From Methylobacterium sp. J-078 (GTDB lineage Bacteria; Pseudomonadota; Alphaproteobacteria; Rhizobiales; Beijerinckiaceae), in the NCBI RefSeq assembly GCF_022829285.1, contig NZ_JAKSYI010000055.1:1-64000 (forward strand): a DNA stretch of 64,000 nucleotides. The letters run 5' to 3'. The notes under the pieces were generated by a model. The model had not been told where the DNA came from, ran no database searches, and was given only the letters and a program-made list of their open reading frames with translations. Positions 1-9,860 of this stretch are shown in pieces. Position 1 is the first letter of the stretch; every line of letters begins with the position of its first letter. Both the position numbers and the translations under genes were made by a program.

Positions 1-821
1 TCGGAGCGGCGGTTGTTGTAGCCGGTGGTGACCACGCCGGGGGTGTTGACCGAGTAGGTCGCGCCGGTGGCGGGCGAGTAGGCGAACACGCCGTTGTTGG
101 CGTTGTCGCGGTCGAGGTTCACGTACAGGCCTTCGACCTTGAGGGTCACGGCCGAGGACTTGAAGAAGTTCAGGAACGAGTCGGTCGGCAGGGCGTACTC
201 GATGCCGCCGCCAGCGGCCCAGCCGGTGCGGAAGGCGTTGCGGCTGCTGTTGGGCAGGCCGAAATCGGATCCACCGCCGCCGCCGTAGGCGAAGCCGCCG
301 GTGCCGTACACCAGAGTGCGGTCGAAGGCGTAGCCGAGGCGGCCGCGCACGGTGCCGAAGTAGTCGAGGCCCGACAGGCCGTTCGGGTTGACGAAGGTCA
401 GGTTGTTGACGTTCGCGCCGATGATGGAGGCGTTGTTCCGCTGCGAACCGAAGTCGACGTACTGAGCGTCGGCCTCGACACCGATCACGACACCGGAGCC
501 CGGGGTGAACTGGTAGTTGTAGCCGATCTGACCACCGCCAACGAAGCCTTCGTTGTTGTTGCGGTTGTTGAACACGGCCGCGCCGACGGCGCCGGGGGCG
601 AAGACGGGCGCGGTGGCCAGCACGGTGGTCGTGCGGTTGTTGTCGTTGCCCGTGCCGAAGCCGTAGCCGGCGTTGATACCGGCGTAGAAGCCGGTCCAGG
701 TGAACACCGGCACCGGCACGAACACCGGGGGAGCCGCGCGGCGCGGAAGGTCGGCGGCGAAGGCGGAGCCGGCGAGAGCGATGCCGGCGAGCGTGGTGGC
801 GCTGCGAAGGAAGGATTTCAT
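1..821 (-). CDS. Omp25-like outer membrane beta-barrel porin, 3' end outside the window
   Basis: The reading frame starts at the ATG at 821 and stays open to the left edge, so the C-terminus is missing. A signal peptide of about 22 residues ends in AFAADLP and is followed by a proline-rich stretch and TWTGFYAG. Then come glycine- and aromatic-rich strands such as GYNYQFTPGSG and GRLGYAFDRTLVYGTGGFAYG, typical of Omp25/Omp31-type eight-stranded barrels of alphaproteobacteria. An AGAGGA ribosome site lies 9 bases before the ATG. It is a clear paralogue of the porin at 56683-57549. Role inferred: an abundant outer membrane protein with a structural or pore function; the substrate is unknown. Confidence 0.85.
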   Translation of the reverse strand, partial: MKSFLRSATTLAGIALAGSAFAADLPRRAAPPVFVPVPVFTWTGFYAGINAGYGFGTGNDNNRTTTVLATAPVFAPGAVGAAVFNNRNNNEGFVGGGQIGYNYQFTPGSGVVIGVEADAQYVDFGSQRNNASIIGANVNNLTFVNPNGLSGLDYFGTVRGRLGYAFDRTLVYGTGGFAYGGGGGSDFGLPNSSRNAFRTGWAAGGGIEYALPTDSFLNFFKSSAVTLKVEGLYVNLDRDNANNGVFAYSPATGATYSVNTPGVVTTGYNNRRS

Positions 822-1074
822 GATCTGGTCCTCTGACTGTCAGGCAACGTCCGACCTATTGCTGGTCGCGTCCGCTGCAGTTCCCCGTCTTTAAGTGAGC
901 CGACAGCAAGAAGCTGTTGCTCTGCGATCACGCCAGCCGCATGGAACACGGCCCCTTTGTGGCGATACGCGCAGCGCCTTTTCGGCTACTTGCCACGAGA
1001 ACGCGCCTGAATGGCCAAGGTTCGCGCCACGAACACGATTTTTCCTGACAGATTGTCGCAGGGGGCTGGACGCG

Positions 1075-1863
1075 TCAGCCGACGAGGCTGATCGCCGAGA
1101 TGAGGCGGCCGTAATCGGCCTCACCGCGGTGGGTCGTGCGCCGGTAGCTGTAGAATAGCTCCGGCTCCGAATAGGTGCAGCGTCTGAGCGCGGTTCCGCT
1201 CGCGATGCCGGCCTCCTCGAGGCGCGCCAGGATGAAACCGGGCAGGTCGAACTGGGCATGCCCGTCGCGTGCGCCAGCACCGAGGAAGCGCTCGAAGCCC
1301 GCCGCTTCCGCGCGGAAGCGGGCGATGAAATCCGGTCCGACCTCGTAAGCCGGCTGGGCGATGGTCGGGCCGAGGACCGCGACGATGTCGGCGCGCCGTG
1401 CTCCCAGCCCCTCCATCGCCGCGACGGTCGCCTCGATCACGCCGGTCAGGGCGCCCTTCCAACCCGCATGGGCGGCGCCGACCACGCCGTTGCGTGCATC
1501 CGCGAACAGGATCGGGCCGCAATCGGCGGTGGCGATGCCGAGCGCCAGTCCGGGAACCCGGGTCACCATGCCGTCCGCCTTCGGGCGCTCCGCAACGGGG
1601 ATGGGTCCGTCGAGCACCACCACCTCGGACGAGTGGATCTGGTAGAGACTTACGAGACGGTCGTCGCCGACGGCGAGGTGCGCTGCCATGCGCCGCCGGT
1701 TCTCGGCCACGTGTGCGGGGGCATCGTGCGAGCCGAGCCCTCCGTTGAGGGAGCCGTAGATCCCCTCGGACACACCGCCACGCCGGGTGAAGTAGGCGTG
1801 CCGAATTCCGGACAGGCCGGACAGGTAGGGTGCCTCGATGGCCTCGGGAGCGTCACGCATCAT
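1075..1863 (-). CDS. pgeF: Peptidoglycan-editing / purine nucleoside phosphorylase family protein (YfiH, laccase domain)
   Basis: The 262-residue protein has the full YfiH/DUF152 signature: QIHS at residues 75-78, ATADCGP at 111-117 and AHAGWKG at 131-137, which carry the His and Cys metal and catalytic residues. The length matches the family (about 240-265). Members have been described as cytosolic multi-substrate purine nucleoside phosphorylases and as enzymes that keep wrong amino acids out of peptidoglycan precursors. Which activity applies here cannot be read from sequence. Two consecutive ATGs (1863 and 1860) are possible starts. It is transcribed away from the gene at 2045 and looks monocistronic. 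Confidence 0.85.
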   Translation of the reverse strand: MMRDAPEAIEAPYLSGLSGIRHAYFTRRGGVSEGIYGSLNGGLGSHDAPAHVAENRRRMAAHLAVGDDRLVSLYQIHSSEVVVLDGPIPVAERPKADGMVTRVPGLALGIATADCGPILFADARNGVVGAAHAGWKGALTGVIEATVAAMEGLGARRADIVAVLGPTIAQPAYEVGPDFIARFRAEAAGFERFLGAGARDGHAQFDLPGFILARLEEAGIASGTALRRCTYSEPELFYSYRRTTHRGEADYGRLISAISLVG

Positions 1864-2044
1864 GGATCACGTCTCGTCAGGGGAGGGGGCGCGGCGAGGA
1901 CGAGGCGGCCTCGCCTGGGATGATCAGGACAAAGCCGCGTTCCATTCGCCGAGGAAGCATCTGCGGCGCACTTTCGGATCGGCATCCTTTACGGTTCATT
2001 AAGCATGTTTTGGTCGGATGCTTCTCAGAGTCGAGGACCAACCG

Positions 2045-2641
2045 ATGTCGGAAGCAGCCCGTCACTACGCGCACCAGGATCAGGCCACCAGACCGCAGCC
2101 AGGTCCGCTGCGCGACTGGCTGGCGGCGATGAAGGCGGTGACCGCGCCGACCGCGTCTGAGGCTCAGCCGACGGCCGCTTCGCAGCACCGCGAAACCGCG
2201 CGATCCACGGAGACGTCCGGCGAGGCGCGCGGTGCCGAGGCCGCCAACACATGGGTTCCGCGGGTGGTCGTACCGGGTCCGGCCGCCGCGGACTCGACTT
2301 CCTCGGATGTCTCCGACCTCATGGCCGAGAACATCATGCTCAAGGCCAAGCTCAAGGTGGAGCACGACCGCTATGACGCTCTTCAAGGCGTCATTGCTCG
2401 CGAACTGCGCGGCCTGCGCGCTCATGTCGAGGACGAGCTCAAGGAACTCGAAGACATCCGGGCCGAACGGGATGGCCTCCTGGCGCGGCAGGCCGCGTTC
2501 GAGCAGGACATCCGGGACCTGCGTGCCCAAGTCGCGGGCGAGACCGCGAAGCTCTCCGAGATCCGCAGCGAGCGCGATCTCTGGGCCGCCCGGGCCGAGG
2601 CCCTCGCCCAGCCGATCTTTCAGAAGCGCAGCACGGTCTGA
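2045..2641 (+). CDS. Hypothetical coiled-coil protein
   Basis: I do not recognise a named family. The 198-residue product has a polar, alanine-rich and probably disordered first half, then a heptad-rich helical half. That half, from about residue 90, is rich in Glu, Arg and Leu (LMAENIMLKAKLKVEHDRY, LRAHVEDELKELEDIRAERD) and is likely a long coiled coil. No signal peptide or membrane segment is seen. I chose the ATG at 2045 over an in-frame ATG at 2018 because conserved-looking sequence begins with MSEAARHY; the start is uncertain. A perfect terminator hairpin follows 30 bases after the stop, so it is probably a single-gene unit. Confidence 0.6.
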   Translation: MSEAARHYAHQDQATRPQPGPLRDWLAAMKAVTAPTASEAQPTAASQHRETARSTETSGEARGAEAANTWVPRVVVPGPAAADSTSSDVSDLMAENIMLKAKLKVEHDRYDALQGVIARELRGLRAHVEDELKELEDIRAERDGLLARQAAFEQDIRDLRAQVAGETAKLSEIRSERDLWAARAEALAQPIFQKRSTV

Positions 2642-2671
2642 CGCCGCCCGAACGGGTCGCCCGAAACATCG

Positions 2672-2699
2672 AAAGGCCGCCCCGTGAGGGGCGGCCTTT
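2672..2699 (+). terminator. Intrinsic terminator after the coiled-coil gene
   Basis: A perfect 12-base inverted repeat, AAAGGCCGCCCC and GGGGCGGCCTTT, is separated by the tetraloop GTGA. It starts 30 bases after the stop at 2641. The right arm ends in TTT, so the hairpin is a compact terminator that could work in both directions. Confidence 0.8.
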
Positions 2700-3054
2700 C
2701 CATTGCCGAACCGCTTGATGTCCGGCCGAAACTGATACGATCGCGTCGAGCGCTAGAAGGCTGCGCCGGAGGCGACGGTCCAGGTCCGGGAGGCCGGGAT
2801 GAGCGGCTGATGACAATGAGACACTGGATCACCTCCTTTCGTTCGTTGCGGGTGAACAGAAGCTAGTCAGCCCCATCCGATTTGAAAAGGCCCGCGCCCG
2901 CGCCCATCCGACGCTCCCCTCCGGCGGGGTGAGGTGGGCCAGGCGTCCGACTGGCCTCGGCCCCGCCGGAGGTCTAAAGCATCGGGCCTTCCCCTGCGGG
3001 GCGCCGCGACGCGATCGCGCGTTCCGCCCAAAGGCCACGGACCCGTCCCTCCCC
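2700..3054. other. Intergenic region without a supported gene
   Basis: Between the terminator and the Rieske oxygenase start I see no convincing coding sequence. The oxygenase frame is open upstream to 2929, but that stretch is arginine- and proline-rich and has no family similarity. The promoter of the oxygenase presumably lies here; no clear -35/-10 pair is visible. Confidence 0.4.
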
Positions 3055-4140
3055 ATGTCCACAGCCCTGCGGATGCCGGCGCCCGACGAGGCAGCACTCG
3101 ACCCGGACGCCATGCGCCAGCCGCTCGCGGACGCGTGGTACTGCGTCGGCCGCTCCGACGCCCTGAAGACGGGCACGCTGCGCACCGTCGAACTCAACGG
3201 CGAGCAGATCGTCCTCGGCCGCGAGGCCTCCGGCGCGCCCTTCGCCCTGCGCGACCGCTGTCCGCACCGCGGCATGGCCCTGTCGAAGGGCCGCTTCGAC
3301 GGCGGTGAACTCACGTGCCCGTTCCATGGCTGGCGCTTCGGCACCGATGGGCGCTGCCGCGACGTGCCGACCCTGTCGGCCTCCGACACGGCCGATTTCT
3401 CGCGCATCGCCGTGCAGCGCTTCCCCATTCGCGAGAGCGCGGGCTTCGCCTGGGTCAATCCCTATCTCGGAGTGGAAACCGGTTCGCCCCCGGCGGCGCT
3501 GCCGGAGCTCGGCTTCACGGCGGCCGGTTCCCTCGTGGTCGAACTCGTGGTCGAGGCGTCCTTCGACCTGACGACCCTGAGCCTCGTCGATCCCGGCCAC
3601 GTCGCCTTCGTCCACGATTCCTGGTGGTTCCGGCCCTCGAAGGAGTTGCGCGAGAAGGTGAAGACCTTCACGCCGACCCCGCACGGCTTCACCATGACGA
3701 GCCACGCCACCACGACGAGTTCGCCGGTCTACCGGCTGCTGGGCGGAGTGCCCGCCGTGGAGATCGAGTTCCGCCTGCCCGGCGTGCGCCTCGAGCGGAT
3801 CGAGGCCGGGACGAAGCGAGTGGCGAACTACACCTTCGCGACGCCGCTGACCCAGAACCGGACCATGCTCACCAACGCCCTCTACTGGAACATGCCGGCG
3901 CTGAACCTCCTCAAGCCGCTGGCACGCCCGCTGATGCGTCAGTTCCTCACTCAGGACCAGCAGGTGCTCCAGCACGCTCAGGCCGGCCTCGACCGCAAGC
4001 CCACCATGGTGCTGTTCGGCCAGGGCGATCTGCCCTCGCAATGGTATTTCCGGCTCAAGCGCGAGGCGCTGCAGGCCGCCCGCGAAGGGCGTCCCTTCGA
4101 AAATCCCCTTGCCCGGCAGGAGCTGCGCTGGCGCTCGTGA
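3055..4140 (+). CDS. Rieske [2Fe-2S] aromatic ring-hydroxylating oxygenase, alpha subunit type
   Basis: The 361-residue product has a Rieske cluster motif, C69-x-H71 and C88-x2-H91 (CPHRGM...CPFHGW). A mononuclear iron site follows, D179-x2-H182-x4-H187 (DPGHVAFVH). This is the arrangement of vanillate demethylase and phenoxybenzoate-type oxygenases, which hydroxylate or O-demethylate aromatic substrates using electrons from a separate reductase. No reductase gene is next to it, so the partner and substrate are unknown. The ATG at 3055 is chosen because family-like sequence begins soon after it (PLADAWYCVGRSDAL). The longer frame from 2929 is unlikely. Confidence 0.85.
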   Translation: MSTALRMPAPDEAALDPDAMRQPLADAWYCVGRSDALKTGTLRTVELNGEQIVLGREASGAPFALRDRCPHRGMALSKGRFDGGELTCPFHGWRFGTDGRCRDVPTLSASDTADFSRIAVQRFPIRESAGFAWVNPYLGVETGSPPAALPELGFTAAGSLVVELVVEASFDLTTLSLVDPGHVAFVHDSWWFRPSKELREKVKTFTPTPHGFTMTSHATTTSSPVYRLLGGVPAVEIEFRLPGVRLERIEAGTKRVANYTFATPLTQNRTMLTNALYWNMPALNLLKPLARPLMRQFLTQDQQVLQHAQAGLDRKPTMVLFGQGDLPSQWYFRLKREALQAAREGRPFENPLARQELRWRS

Positions 4141-4219
4141 CGGCCCTGCGGCGTCTCTTCCGACTACGATGCGCGGCCGCGGCGCTTGATCGGCGCGCCG
4201 CAGCCGCCATCTCGGGTCC

Positions 4220-5296
4220 ATGAAACGGCACAGTCTGATCAAGGCGTTGAGCGCCGCCACCGTGATGACGCTCGGCGGGGTCGGCTATGCCGCCCACAAG
4301 CGCGGGCGCAACCCCTATTATCGCGGGCCGCGCAGCGACCATTTCGACGGGGTCCGCTTCCACAGCCCGGGCCAGCCGCCGGACAAGACCCTGGGCGACA
4401 TCGCCCGCTGGCGCTCCCGGCGCGGGGTGGACAGCCCCTTGCGCCAGGACTGGCCGGCCTTCCACCCGAGTCCCTATGCCCCCGACCGGCCACCGGAACG
4501 CGTCGCGGGCCTGCGCGTCACCCTGATCGGGCATGCGAGCTACCTGTTTCAGGTCGCCGGTCGCAACATCCTGGTCGATCCGGTCTATGCCCACCGGGCG
4601 AGCCCGGTGCGGTTCGCGGGCCCGAAGCGCGTCAACCCGCCGGGGATCGCCTTCGCCGACCTGCCTCCGATCGACGTGGTGCTCATCACCCACAACCACT
4701 ACGATCATCTCGACGGGCCGGCGGTGGCGCGGATCTGGCAGGCTCATCAGCCGCTGATCCTCGCGCCGCTGGGCAACGAGACGGTCCTGCGTGCCTATGA
4801 CGATACGATGCATGTCGAGACTCGTGACTGGGGCGAGTCGCTGGACCTCGGCGGCGGCCTCACCGTCCACGTCACGCCCGCCCATCACTGGTCGGCCCGC
4901 GGGCTCAACGACCGGCGCATGGCGCTCTGGTGCTCCTTCGTCCTCACCACGCCGGTGGGCGTGCACTACCATTCGGGCGACACGGGGCTGCGCGACGGAT
5001 CGACCTTCCGTGAGGCCCGCGCGCGCTTCGGGCCGCCGCGCCTCGCCACGCTGCCGATCGGCGCCTACGAGCCGCGCTGGTTCATGAAGGACCAGCACAT
5101 GAACCCGGCCGAGGCGGTGGAGGCCGGACTGATGCTCGGGGCAGACCAGATGCTCGGCCACCACTGGGGCACCTTCCAGCTCACCGACGAAGGCATCGAG
5201 GAGCCGGTGGAAGCCCTGGCGCACGCCTGTGCCGAACAGGGGATTGCGCCGGAGCGGTTCGTGGCGATGCGGCCCGGGCAGGTCTGGGAGGGCTGA
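4220..5296 (+). CDS. MBL-fold metallo-hydrolase (NAPE-PLD / RomA-like)
   Basis: The 358-residue product has a short hydrophobic N-terminus (residues 7-25), possibly a signal anchor. The metallo-beta-lactamase core follows: THNHYDHLD at residues 157-165 with H158, H160, D162 and H163 as zinc ligands, then PAHHWSAR, HSGDTGL and a late GHHWGTF. This pattern is that of the N-acyl-phosphatidylethanolamine phospholipase D-like group that includes RomA. The natural substrate in bacteria is mostly unknown; a phosphodiester or lipid substrate is an inference. It lies 79 bases after the Rieske gene and may be cotranscribed with it. Confidence 0.8.
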   Translation: MKRHSLIKALSAATVMTLGGVGYAAHKRGRNPYYRGPRSDHFDGVRFHSPGQPPDKTLGDIARWRSRRGVDSPLRQDWPAFHPSPYAPDRPPERVAGLRVTLIGHASYLFQVAGRNILVDPVYAHRASPVRFAGPKRVNPPGIAFADLPPIDVVLITHNHYDHLDGPAVARIWQAHQPLILAPLGNETVLRAYDDTMHVETRDWGESLDLGGGLTVHVTPAHHWSARGLNDRRMALWCSFVLTTPVGVHYHSGDTGLRDGSTFREARARFGPPRLATLPIGAYEPRWFMKDQHMNPAEAVEAGLMLGADQMLGHHWGTFQLTDEGIEEPVEALAHACAEQGIAPERFVAMRPGQVWEG

Positions 5297-5348
5297 TACC
5301 CCGCGCCCGGATCGAAGGCCGAAGGCCCATGATCCCGGCACCGTACGG

Positions 5349-6662
5349 TCAGAGAATGAACCGGCTTAGATCCGCGTTGGCCGCCAGACTCTCCACGCGA
5401 GAGCGCACATAGGCGGCGTCGATCGGCACCGTCTCGCCGGAGCGGTCGGTGGCCGTGAACGAGATCTCGTCGATGACGCGCTCCAGGACGGTCTGCAGCC
5501 GGCGGGCGCCGATGTTCTCCACCGAGTTGTTCACGTCGACGGCGACCCGGGCGAGGGCGTCCACCGCATCCTCGCTGAATTCGAGGGTGACGCCCTCGGT
5601 CTGCATCAGCGCCACGGTCTGCTTCAGGAGGCTCGCCTCCGTCGAGGTCAGGATCTGGCGGAAATCCTCGACGGTGAGCGGCTGCAGCTCGACGCGGATC
5701 GGCAGGCGGCCCTGCAGCTCCGGTAGCAGGTCGGAGGGCTTCGAGACGTGGAAGGCGCCGCTGGCGATGAACAGGATGTGGTCGGTCTTCACCGGCCCGT
5801 GCTTCGTCGCCACCGTCGTGCCCTCGATCAGGGGCAGGAGGTCGCGCTGCACGCCCTCGCGGGAGACGTCCGCCGAGGAACGGCCCTCGCGGGCGCAGAT
5901 CTTGTCGATCTCGTCCAGGAAGACGATGCCGTTGTCCTCGACCTCGCGGATCGCCTCCTGGGTCAGGGATTCGGCATCGACGAGCTTGTCGGATTCCTCG
6001 GCCAGCAGGGGTGCGTAGGCGTCCTTCACCGTCATCCGGCGCGGCTTGCCCTTCTGCCCGCCCAGCGCCTTGCCGAGCATGTCGCCGAGATTGACCGCAC
6101 CCATGGAGGCGCCCGGCATGCCGGGAATCTCGAACATCGGTAGACCGCCCGGGGCGCCACCGGCGAGCTCGATCTCGACCTCCTTGTCGTCGAGTTCGCT
6201 CGCGCGCAGCTTTTTGCGGAAGCTGTCCCGGGTGGCCTGGCTCGCGGTCGGACCGACCAGGGCGTCGAGGATGCGGCCCTCCGCCGCCGCCTCGGCCTTG
6301 GCTTTCACCGAGCGGCGCTTCTCGTCGCGCTTGAGGCCGATGCCGACCTCGACGAGGTCGCGCACGATCTGCTCCACATCACGGCCCACATAGCCGACTT
6401 CCGTGAACTTGGTGGCCTCGATCTTGAGGAAGGGCGCGCCGGCGAGGCGCGCGAGGCGACGGGCGATCTCGGTCTTTCCGCAGCCCGTCGGTCCGATCAT
6501 GAGGATGTTCTTCGGGGCGACCTCCTCCCGCAGGGGGCCGGTGAGCTGCTGCCGGCGCCAGCGGTTGCGCAGCGCGATGGCGACGGCGCGCTTGGCGTCG
6601 GCCTGCCCGACGATGAAGCGATCGAGTTCCGAGACGATCTCGCGGGGGGAGAAGGTGGTCAT
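5349..6662 (-). CDS. hslU: HslU, ATPase subunit of the HslUV protease
   Basis: HslU is the hexameric AAA+ unfoldase that feeds substrates to the HslV peptidase in the cytosol. The 437-residue protein shows Walker A GPTGCGKT near residues 57-64, the pore loop GYVGRD near 90, Walker B VFLDEID near 246 and the C-terminal LSRFIL tail that docks into HslV. Length and motifs are normal. A GTG directly before the ATG at 6662 is an alternative start. Unusually, its partner hslV (8733-9269) is not adjacent, because a chemotaxis receptor gene lies between them on the same strand. Confidence 0.95.
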   Translation of the reverse strand: MTTFSPREIVSELDRFIVGQADAKRAVAIALRNRWRRQQLTGPLREEVAPKNILMIGPTGCGKTEIARRLARLAGAPFLKIEATKFTEVGYVGRDVEQIVRDLVEVGIGLKRDEKRRSVKAKAEAAAEGRILDALVGPTASQATRDSFRKKLRASELDDKEVEIELAGGAPGGLPMFEIPGMPGASMGAVNLGDMLGKALGGQKGKPRRMTVKDAYAPLLAEESDKLVDAESLTQEAIREVEDNGIVFLDEIDKICAREGRSSADVSREGVQRDLLPLIEGTTVATKHGPVKTDHILFIASGAFHVSKPSDLLPELQGRLPIRVELQPLTVEDFRQILTSTEASLLKQTVALMQTEGVTLEFSEDAVDALARVAVDVNNSVENIGARRLQTVLERVIDEISFTATDRSGETVPIDAAYVRSRVESLAANADLSRFIL

Positions 6663-6665
6663 CAC

Positions 6666-6982
6666 GCTCCGATCGGATGCGGCAGCCGGGCTACCAGGGG
6701 GCGGGGGAGGGCGCGCAGGATCAGCGCGCGAAAGGGGCTGCGGCGGGCGGCGGGCGCCACGCCAAGGACCCCGGAGGTGAAGAGGATTGTCGGACCGGTG
6801 CCGTCGCGCCCGCGCGCAGCGCTTGGCCCCGCCGGGCGGTCGGCGGGGATCACGACGGGACCTCGCGGCGAGTCGCCCCCTTCCGTACAGGAGCGAGGCC
6901 GCGTCGGGCGGGAGAGGGGGCTGACTGGCGCACGCCCCCGACTTAAGCGCGCCGCGTCGCCCTTTCCAGACGTCGCGGCGCC
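6666..6982. other. Gap between the chemotaxis receptor gene and hslU, no supported gene
   Basis: This very GC-rich gap has no coding sequence I can support. A 63-codon frame with a GTG start at 6853 ends at 6662, overlapping the hslU start as GTGATG, but its composition is that expected of GC-rich noise. An hslU promoter may lie here. Confidence 0.35.
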
Positions 6983-8653
6983 TCAGGCGGCCCGGATCGA
7001 GCCGACGAAGTGCGTGACTTCGCCGTCGAGGGCGCTGGAGCGCCGGGCGAGTTCCGCCGCCGAGGCCAAAACCTGCGCGGCCCCGGCCCCGACTTCCACC
7101 GCCGCGCCCTGGACTTCGGCCATGGTCTCGGTGACGTCGTGGGTGCCGCGGGCGGCGTCGCTGACGCTGCGGGCGATCTCTTGGGTCGCGACCTGCTGCT
7201 CCTCCACCGCGGCCGCGACCCCGAGGGCGATGCTGTGCACGCTGCCGATGGTGGAGCCGATCGCGCGGATGGACTCCACGGTCTCCCGGGTGGCCGCCTG
7301 GATCATGCCGATCTGCGCCGTGATCTCATCCGTGGCCTTGGCGGTCTGAGCCGCCAGGGTCTTCACCTCGGAGGCGACGACCGCGAAGCCGCGGCCGGCC
7401 TCGCCGGCCCGCGCCGCCTCGATGGTGGCGTTCAGCGCGAGCAGGTTGGTCTGGGCGGCGATGTTCGAGATCAGGGCGACGACGTCGCCGATGCGGGCAG
7501 CGCCCGCCGCAAGGGCCTCGACGCGGGCATTGGTCTGCCGGCTGCTCTCGACGGCCTCGGCCGCGGCGGCCGAGGTTTGGCCGACCTGCTGGCCGATCTC
7601 GTTGGCGGTGGCGGCGAGTTCCTCGGTGGCGGCGGCCACCGCCTGGACGTTCTGCGCCGTCTCCTCGGCGGCGCGCATCACCGCGGCCGATTGCCGGTTG
7701 GTGCGATCGGCTTGGGCGGACATCGCCCGGGCGGTCTCCTCCATGGCGGCGGCGGCGCCCGAGAGGTCGCCCACGAGGGCGCCGACGCTGCCCTGGAAGC
7801 GGTCGGCGAGTTCGGTCCGCTCGGAGCGGCGCCGGCTGGAGGCGAGGCCGGCGGCCTCGTCCTGGGTCGCCCGCAGGGTCGCGCTCTCCCGCATCGAATG
7901 GGCGAAGACCTGCATGCTGGCCCAGATCGCGCCGATCTCGTCCCGGCCGGGCTTCACGGCCGGCAGGTCGAGCTGGCCCTCGGACAGGCGCCGGATCGCG
8001 GCGGTGACGCGGGCGAGGGGCGCGGCGATCTGGCGGTGGGCGACGACGAGCCCGAGCCCGAGGCCCGCGAGGGTGCCGCCCACCGCGAGGGCGATCAGCA
8101 GGGTCCGGCGGCTGGCGTAGAGGGCGTCGGTGGCCGCGTCGATGGCGGCGACCTGCGCTTGCTCGCCAGCGACCAGGGTGTCGATAGAATCCTGGAAGGC
8201 CTGCCGGTTGGCCCGGTTGGCCTCGTTGAAGCCGAGATCCGCCGCCGCCTTCGGGGCGACCGCGGTCCCGGCCCGGGCGATCTCCTGGCGCAGGCTGGTG
8301 AAGGTGGCGGCCCCCTGTACGACCCGCTCGAACTGCGCGCGCTCCGCCTCGGGCACGCGCCGGCCCAGGGCGGCGAGGAGGTCGTTCATCGCCGTGAGGT
8401 TCTGGCGCATCCGGTCGGCGTATTTCTGTGCGTCGGCCGTGTCCTTGGCGGCGTAGACGCCGCGGGATTCGAGCACGACGTTGCTGACGAGACGGTTGAC
8501 GTTGGCCGCGTCGAGGGCCCGGCGGGCCGCATGCCGGGACTCGACCATCGCGTCGTTGAAGGCCGAGAGGGTGCTGATTCCGACGCCGGCGACCAGCAGG
8601 GTGATCGCCCCGCAAGCCAGGACGAACATCAGTATCTTCGCCTTGATCGTCAT
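6983..8653 (-). CDS. Methyl-accepting chemotaxis protein
   Basis: The 556-residue receptor has a first membrane helix at about residues 7-29, a roughly 150-residue helical periplasmic domain of four-helix-bundle type, a second membrane helix at about 184-206 and a HAMP domain. A cytoplasmic signalling coiled coil follows, with the hairpin tip [20 protein letters not shown] near residues 395-420. The tip binds CheA and CheW. No C-terminal pentapeptide tether for CheR is present. The ligand cannot be predicted. The gene stands between hslV and hslU on the same strand, with no chemotaxis gene nearby, which suggests a lone insertion into an older hslVU locus. Confidence 0.92.
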   Translation of the reverse strand: MTIKAKILMFVLACGAITLLVAGVGISTLSAFNDAMVESRHAARRALDAANVNRLVSNVVLESRGVYAAKDTADAQKYADRMRQNLTAMNDLLAALGRRVPEAERAQFERVVQGAATFTSLRQEIARAGTAVAPKAAADLGFNEANRANRQAFQDSIDTLVAGEQAQVAAIDAATDALYASRRTLLIALAVGGTLAGLGLGLVVAHRQIAAPLARVTAAIRRLSEGQLDLPAVKPGRDEIGAIWASMQVFAHSMRESATLRATQDEAAGLASSRRRSERTELADRFQGSVGALVGDLSGAAAAMEETARAMSAQADRTNRQSAAVMRAAEETAQNVQAVAAATEELAATANEIGQQVGQTSAAAAEAVESSRQTNARVEALAAGAARIGDVVALISNIAAQTNLLALNATIEAARAGEAGRGFAVVASEVKTLAAQTAKATDEITAQIGMIQAATRETVESIRAIGSTIGSVHSIALGVAAAVEEQQVATQEIARSVSDAARGTHDVTETMAEVQGAAVEVGAGAAQVLASAAELARRSSALDGEVTHFVGSIRAA

Positions 8654-8732
8654 GTTCGAGACCCTGCTCGGAGCTTTGATACAAGCTGGTAAGCAGTGTC
8701 TCGGAAACTTCGGTTAACGGCCGAGCCCTTCG

Positions 8733-9269
8733 CTAAATTTCGGACGTCTCCAGCGTTTCGATCACGAGACTGTCATTCGTGTAGACGCAGATTTCGGCCG
8801 CGATCCGCATGGCGCGGCGAACGATCTCTTCCGCATCGTGTTCGCTATCTTCCAGCGCGCGGGCGGCGGACAGGGCGTAGTTCCCGCCCGAGCCGATCGC
8901 CATCACACCGCTCTCCGGCTCCAGCACGTCGCCCGCGCCGGAGAGCAGCAGGCTGACCTCTTTGTCGGCCACCAGCATCATCGCCTCCAGGCGGCGCAGG
9001 TAGCGGTCGGTGCGCCAGTCCTTGGTCAGCTCGACGCAGGCCCGGGTCAGCTGCCCCGGATACTGCTCGAGCTTGGCCTCCAGCCGCTCGAAGAGCGTGA
9101 AGGCATCGGCCGTGGCGCCCGCGAAGCCGCCGATCACCGAGCCCTTGGCGAGGCGCCGGACCTTGCGGGCATTGCCCTTGACGATGGTCTGGCCGAGGCT
9201 GACCTGCCCGTCGCCGCCGATCACCACCCGGCCGCCCTTGCGGACCATCAGGATCGTCGTGGCGTGCAT
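8733..9269 (-). CDS. hslV: HslV, peptidase subunit of the HslUV protease
   Basis: This is a threonine peptidase of the proteasome fold. The start is placed at the ATG at 9269, giving [13 protein letters not shown] and 178 residues, close to the usual 175-185. Processing would expose the catalytic Thr4. Conserved GGDGQVSLG and the [14 protein letters not shown] segment are present. An upstream in-frame TTG at 9302 would add 11 non-conserved residues and is less likely. It forms dodecamers that are capped by HslU (5349-6662). Confidence 0.93.
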   Translation of the reverse strand: MHATTILMVRKGGRVVIGGDGQVSLGQTIVKGNARKVRRLAKGSVIGGFAGATADAFTLFERLEAKLEQYPGQLTRACVELTKDWRTDRYLRRLEAMMLVADKEVSLLLSGAGDVLEPESGVMAIGSGGNYALSAARALEDSEHDAEEIVRRAMRIAAEICVYTNDSLVIETLETSEI

Positions 9270-9381
9270 CTGCGGCGGACCGCTCGCTTCGGAATGGGAC
9301 AAGACAGGCTCCGGTTCGGTTCTGAACCCCGCTCACGTAGTCGCTCGCTGGGTCCGCTCCAAGCGTCGCCGGGGTCGTGGC

Positions 9382-9777
9382 CTATTCGGGATAGCGCGGA
9401 AAGGCCGGCAGCGCGTCGAACCGGCCGAACCATGCGGGGGCGTCCGCGACCTGAATGCGGATCGACGGGGGCAGCGCGTCGGGATCGTCCAGGGTCGCCG
9501 TGTGAAAGTCGACCTGGTCGGGGAACACCGCCTCGTTGCGGTAGAACAGGTTGGTGCCGCAGGTCCCGCAGAACTCGCGGATGACGCCGGGCGAGGATTC
9601 ATAGGCCGTGGGCGTGCCGGTGATCGTGATCCGGTCGTTCGGGAAGAGCGCGAAGCCGACGACCGGCGCGCCCGTGGACCGCCGGCAATCGGCGCAGTGG
9701 CACAGGGCGCTGTGGCTCGGCTCACCCTCGGCCGCGTAGTGGATTGCGCCGCAGCGGCAGCGTCCGGTCAAGGCCAT
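9382..9777 (-). CDS. GFA family (glutathione-dependent formaldehyde-activating enzyme-like) zinc protein
   Basis: The 131-residue product carries the zinc ligands of the GFA/CENP-V fold: C7 and C9 (GRCRCG), C26, C28 and C31 (CHCADC), and C70 and C73 (FCGTCGT). Family members resemble Gfa, proposed to bind formaldehyde and glutathione, but most have no proven activity. A formaldehyde role would suit a methylotroph but is only an inference. I start it at the ATG at 9777, where conserved sequence begins (MALTGRCRCG), rather than further upstream in the open frame. Confidence 0.85.
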   Translation of the reverse strand: MALTGRCRCGAIHYAAEGEPSHSALCHCADCRRSTGAPVVGFALFPNDRITITGTPTAYESSPGVIREFCGTCGTNLFYRNEAVFPDQVDFHTATLDDPDALPPSIRIQVADAPAWFGRFDALPAFPRYPE

Positions 9778-9860
9778 GCAGAATCCCCCCTCGCGTTCGC
9801 ACCTGTTGTCCCCGACGAGGCCGAGCCGTGCAAGTCGCGCCCTGCACCAGGCAAGTCGCC

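Noticed and set aside
2929-3054. N-terminal extension of the Rieske oxygenase
   Set aside because: The extra 42 residues are not conserved-looking and have no ribosome site; the ATG at 3055 gives a normal family start.
6662-6853. A 63-codon frame with a GTG start on the minus strand, ending at the hslU start
   Set aside because: Its sequence is proline-, arginine- and alanine-rich as expected of GC-rich noise, it has no family features, and no ribosome site is visible.
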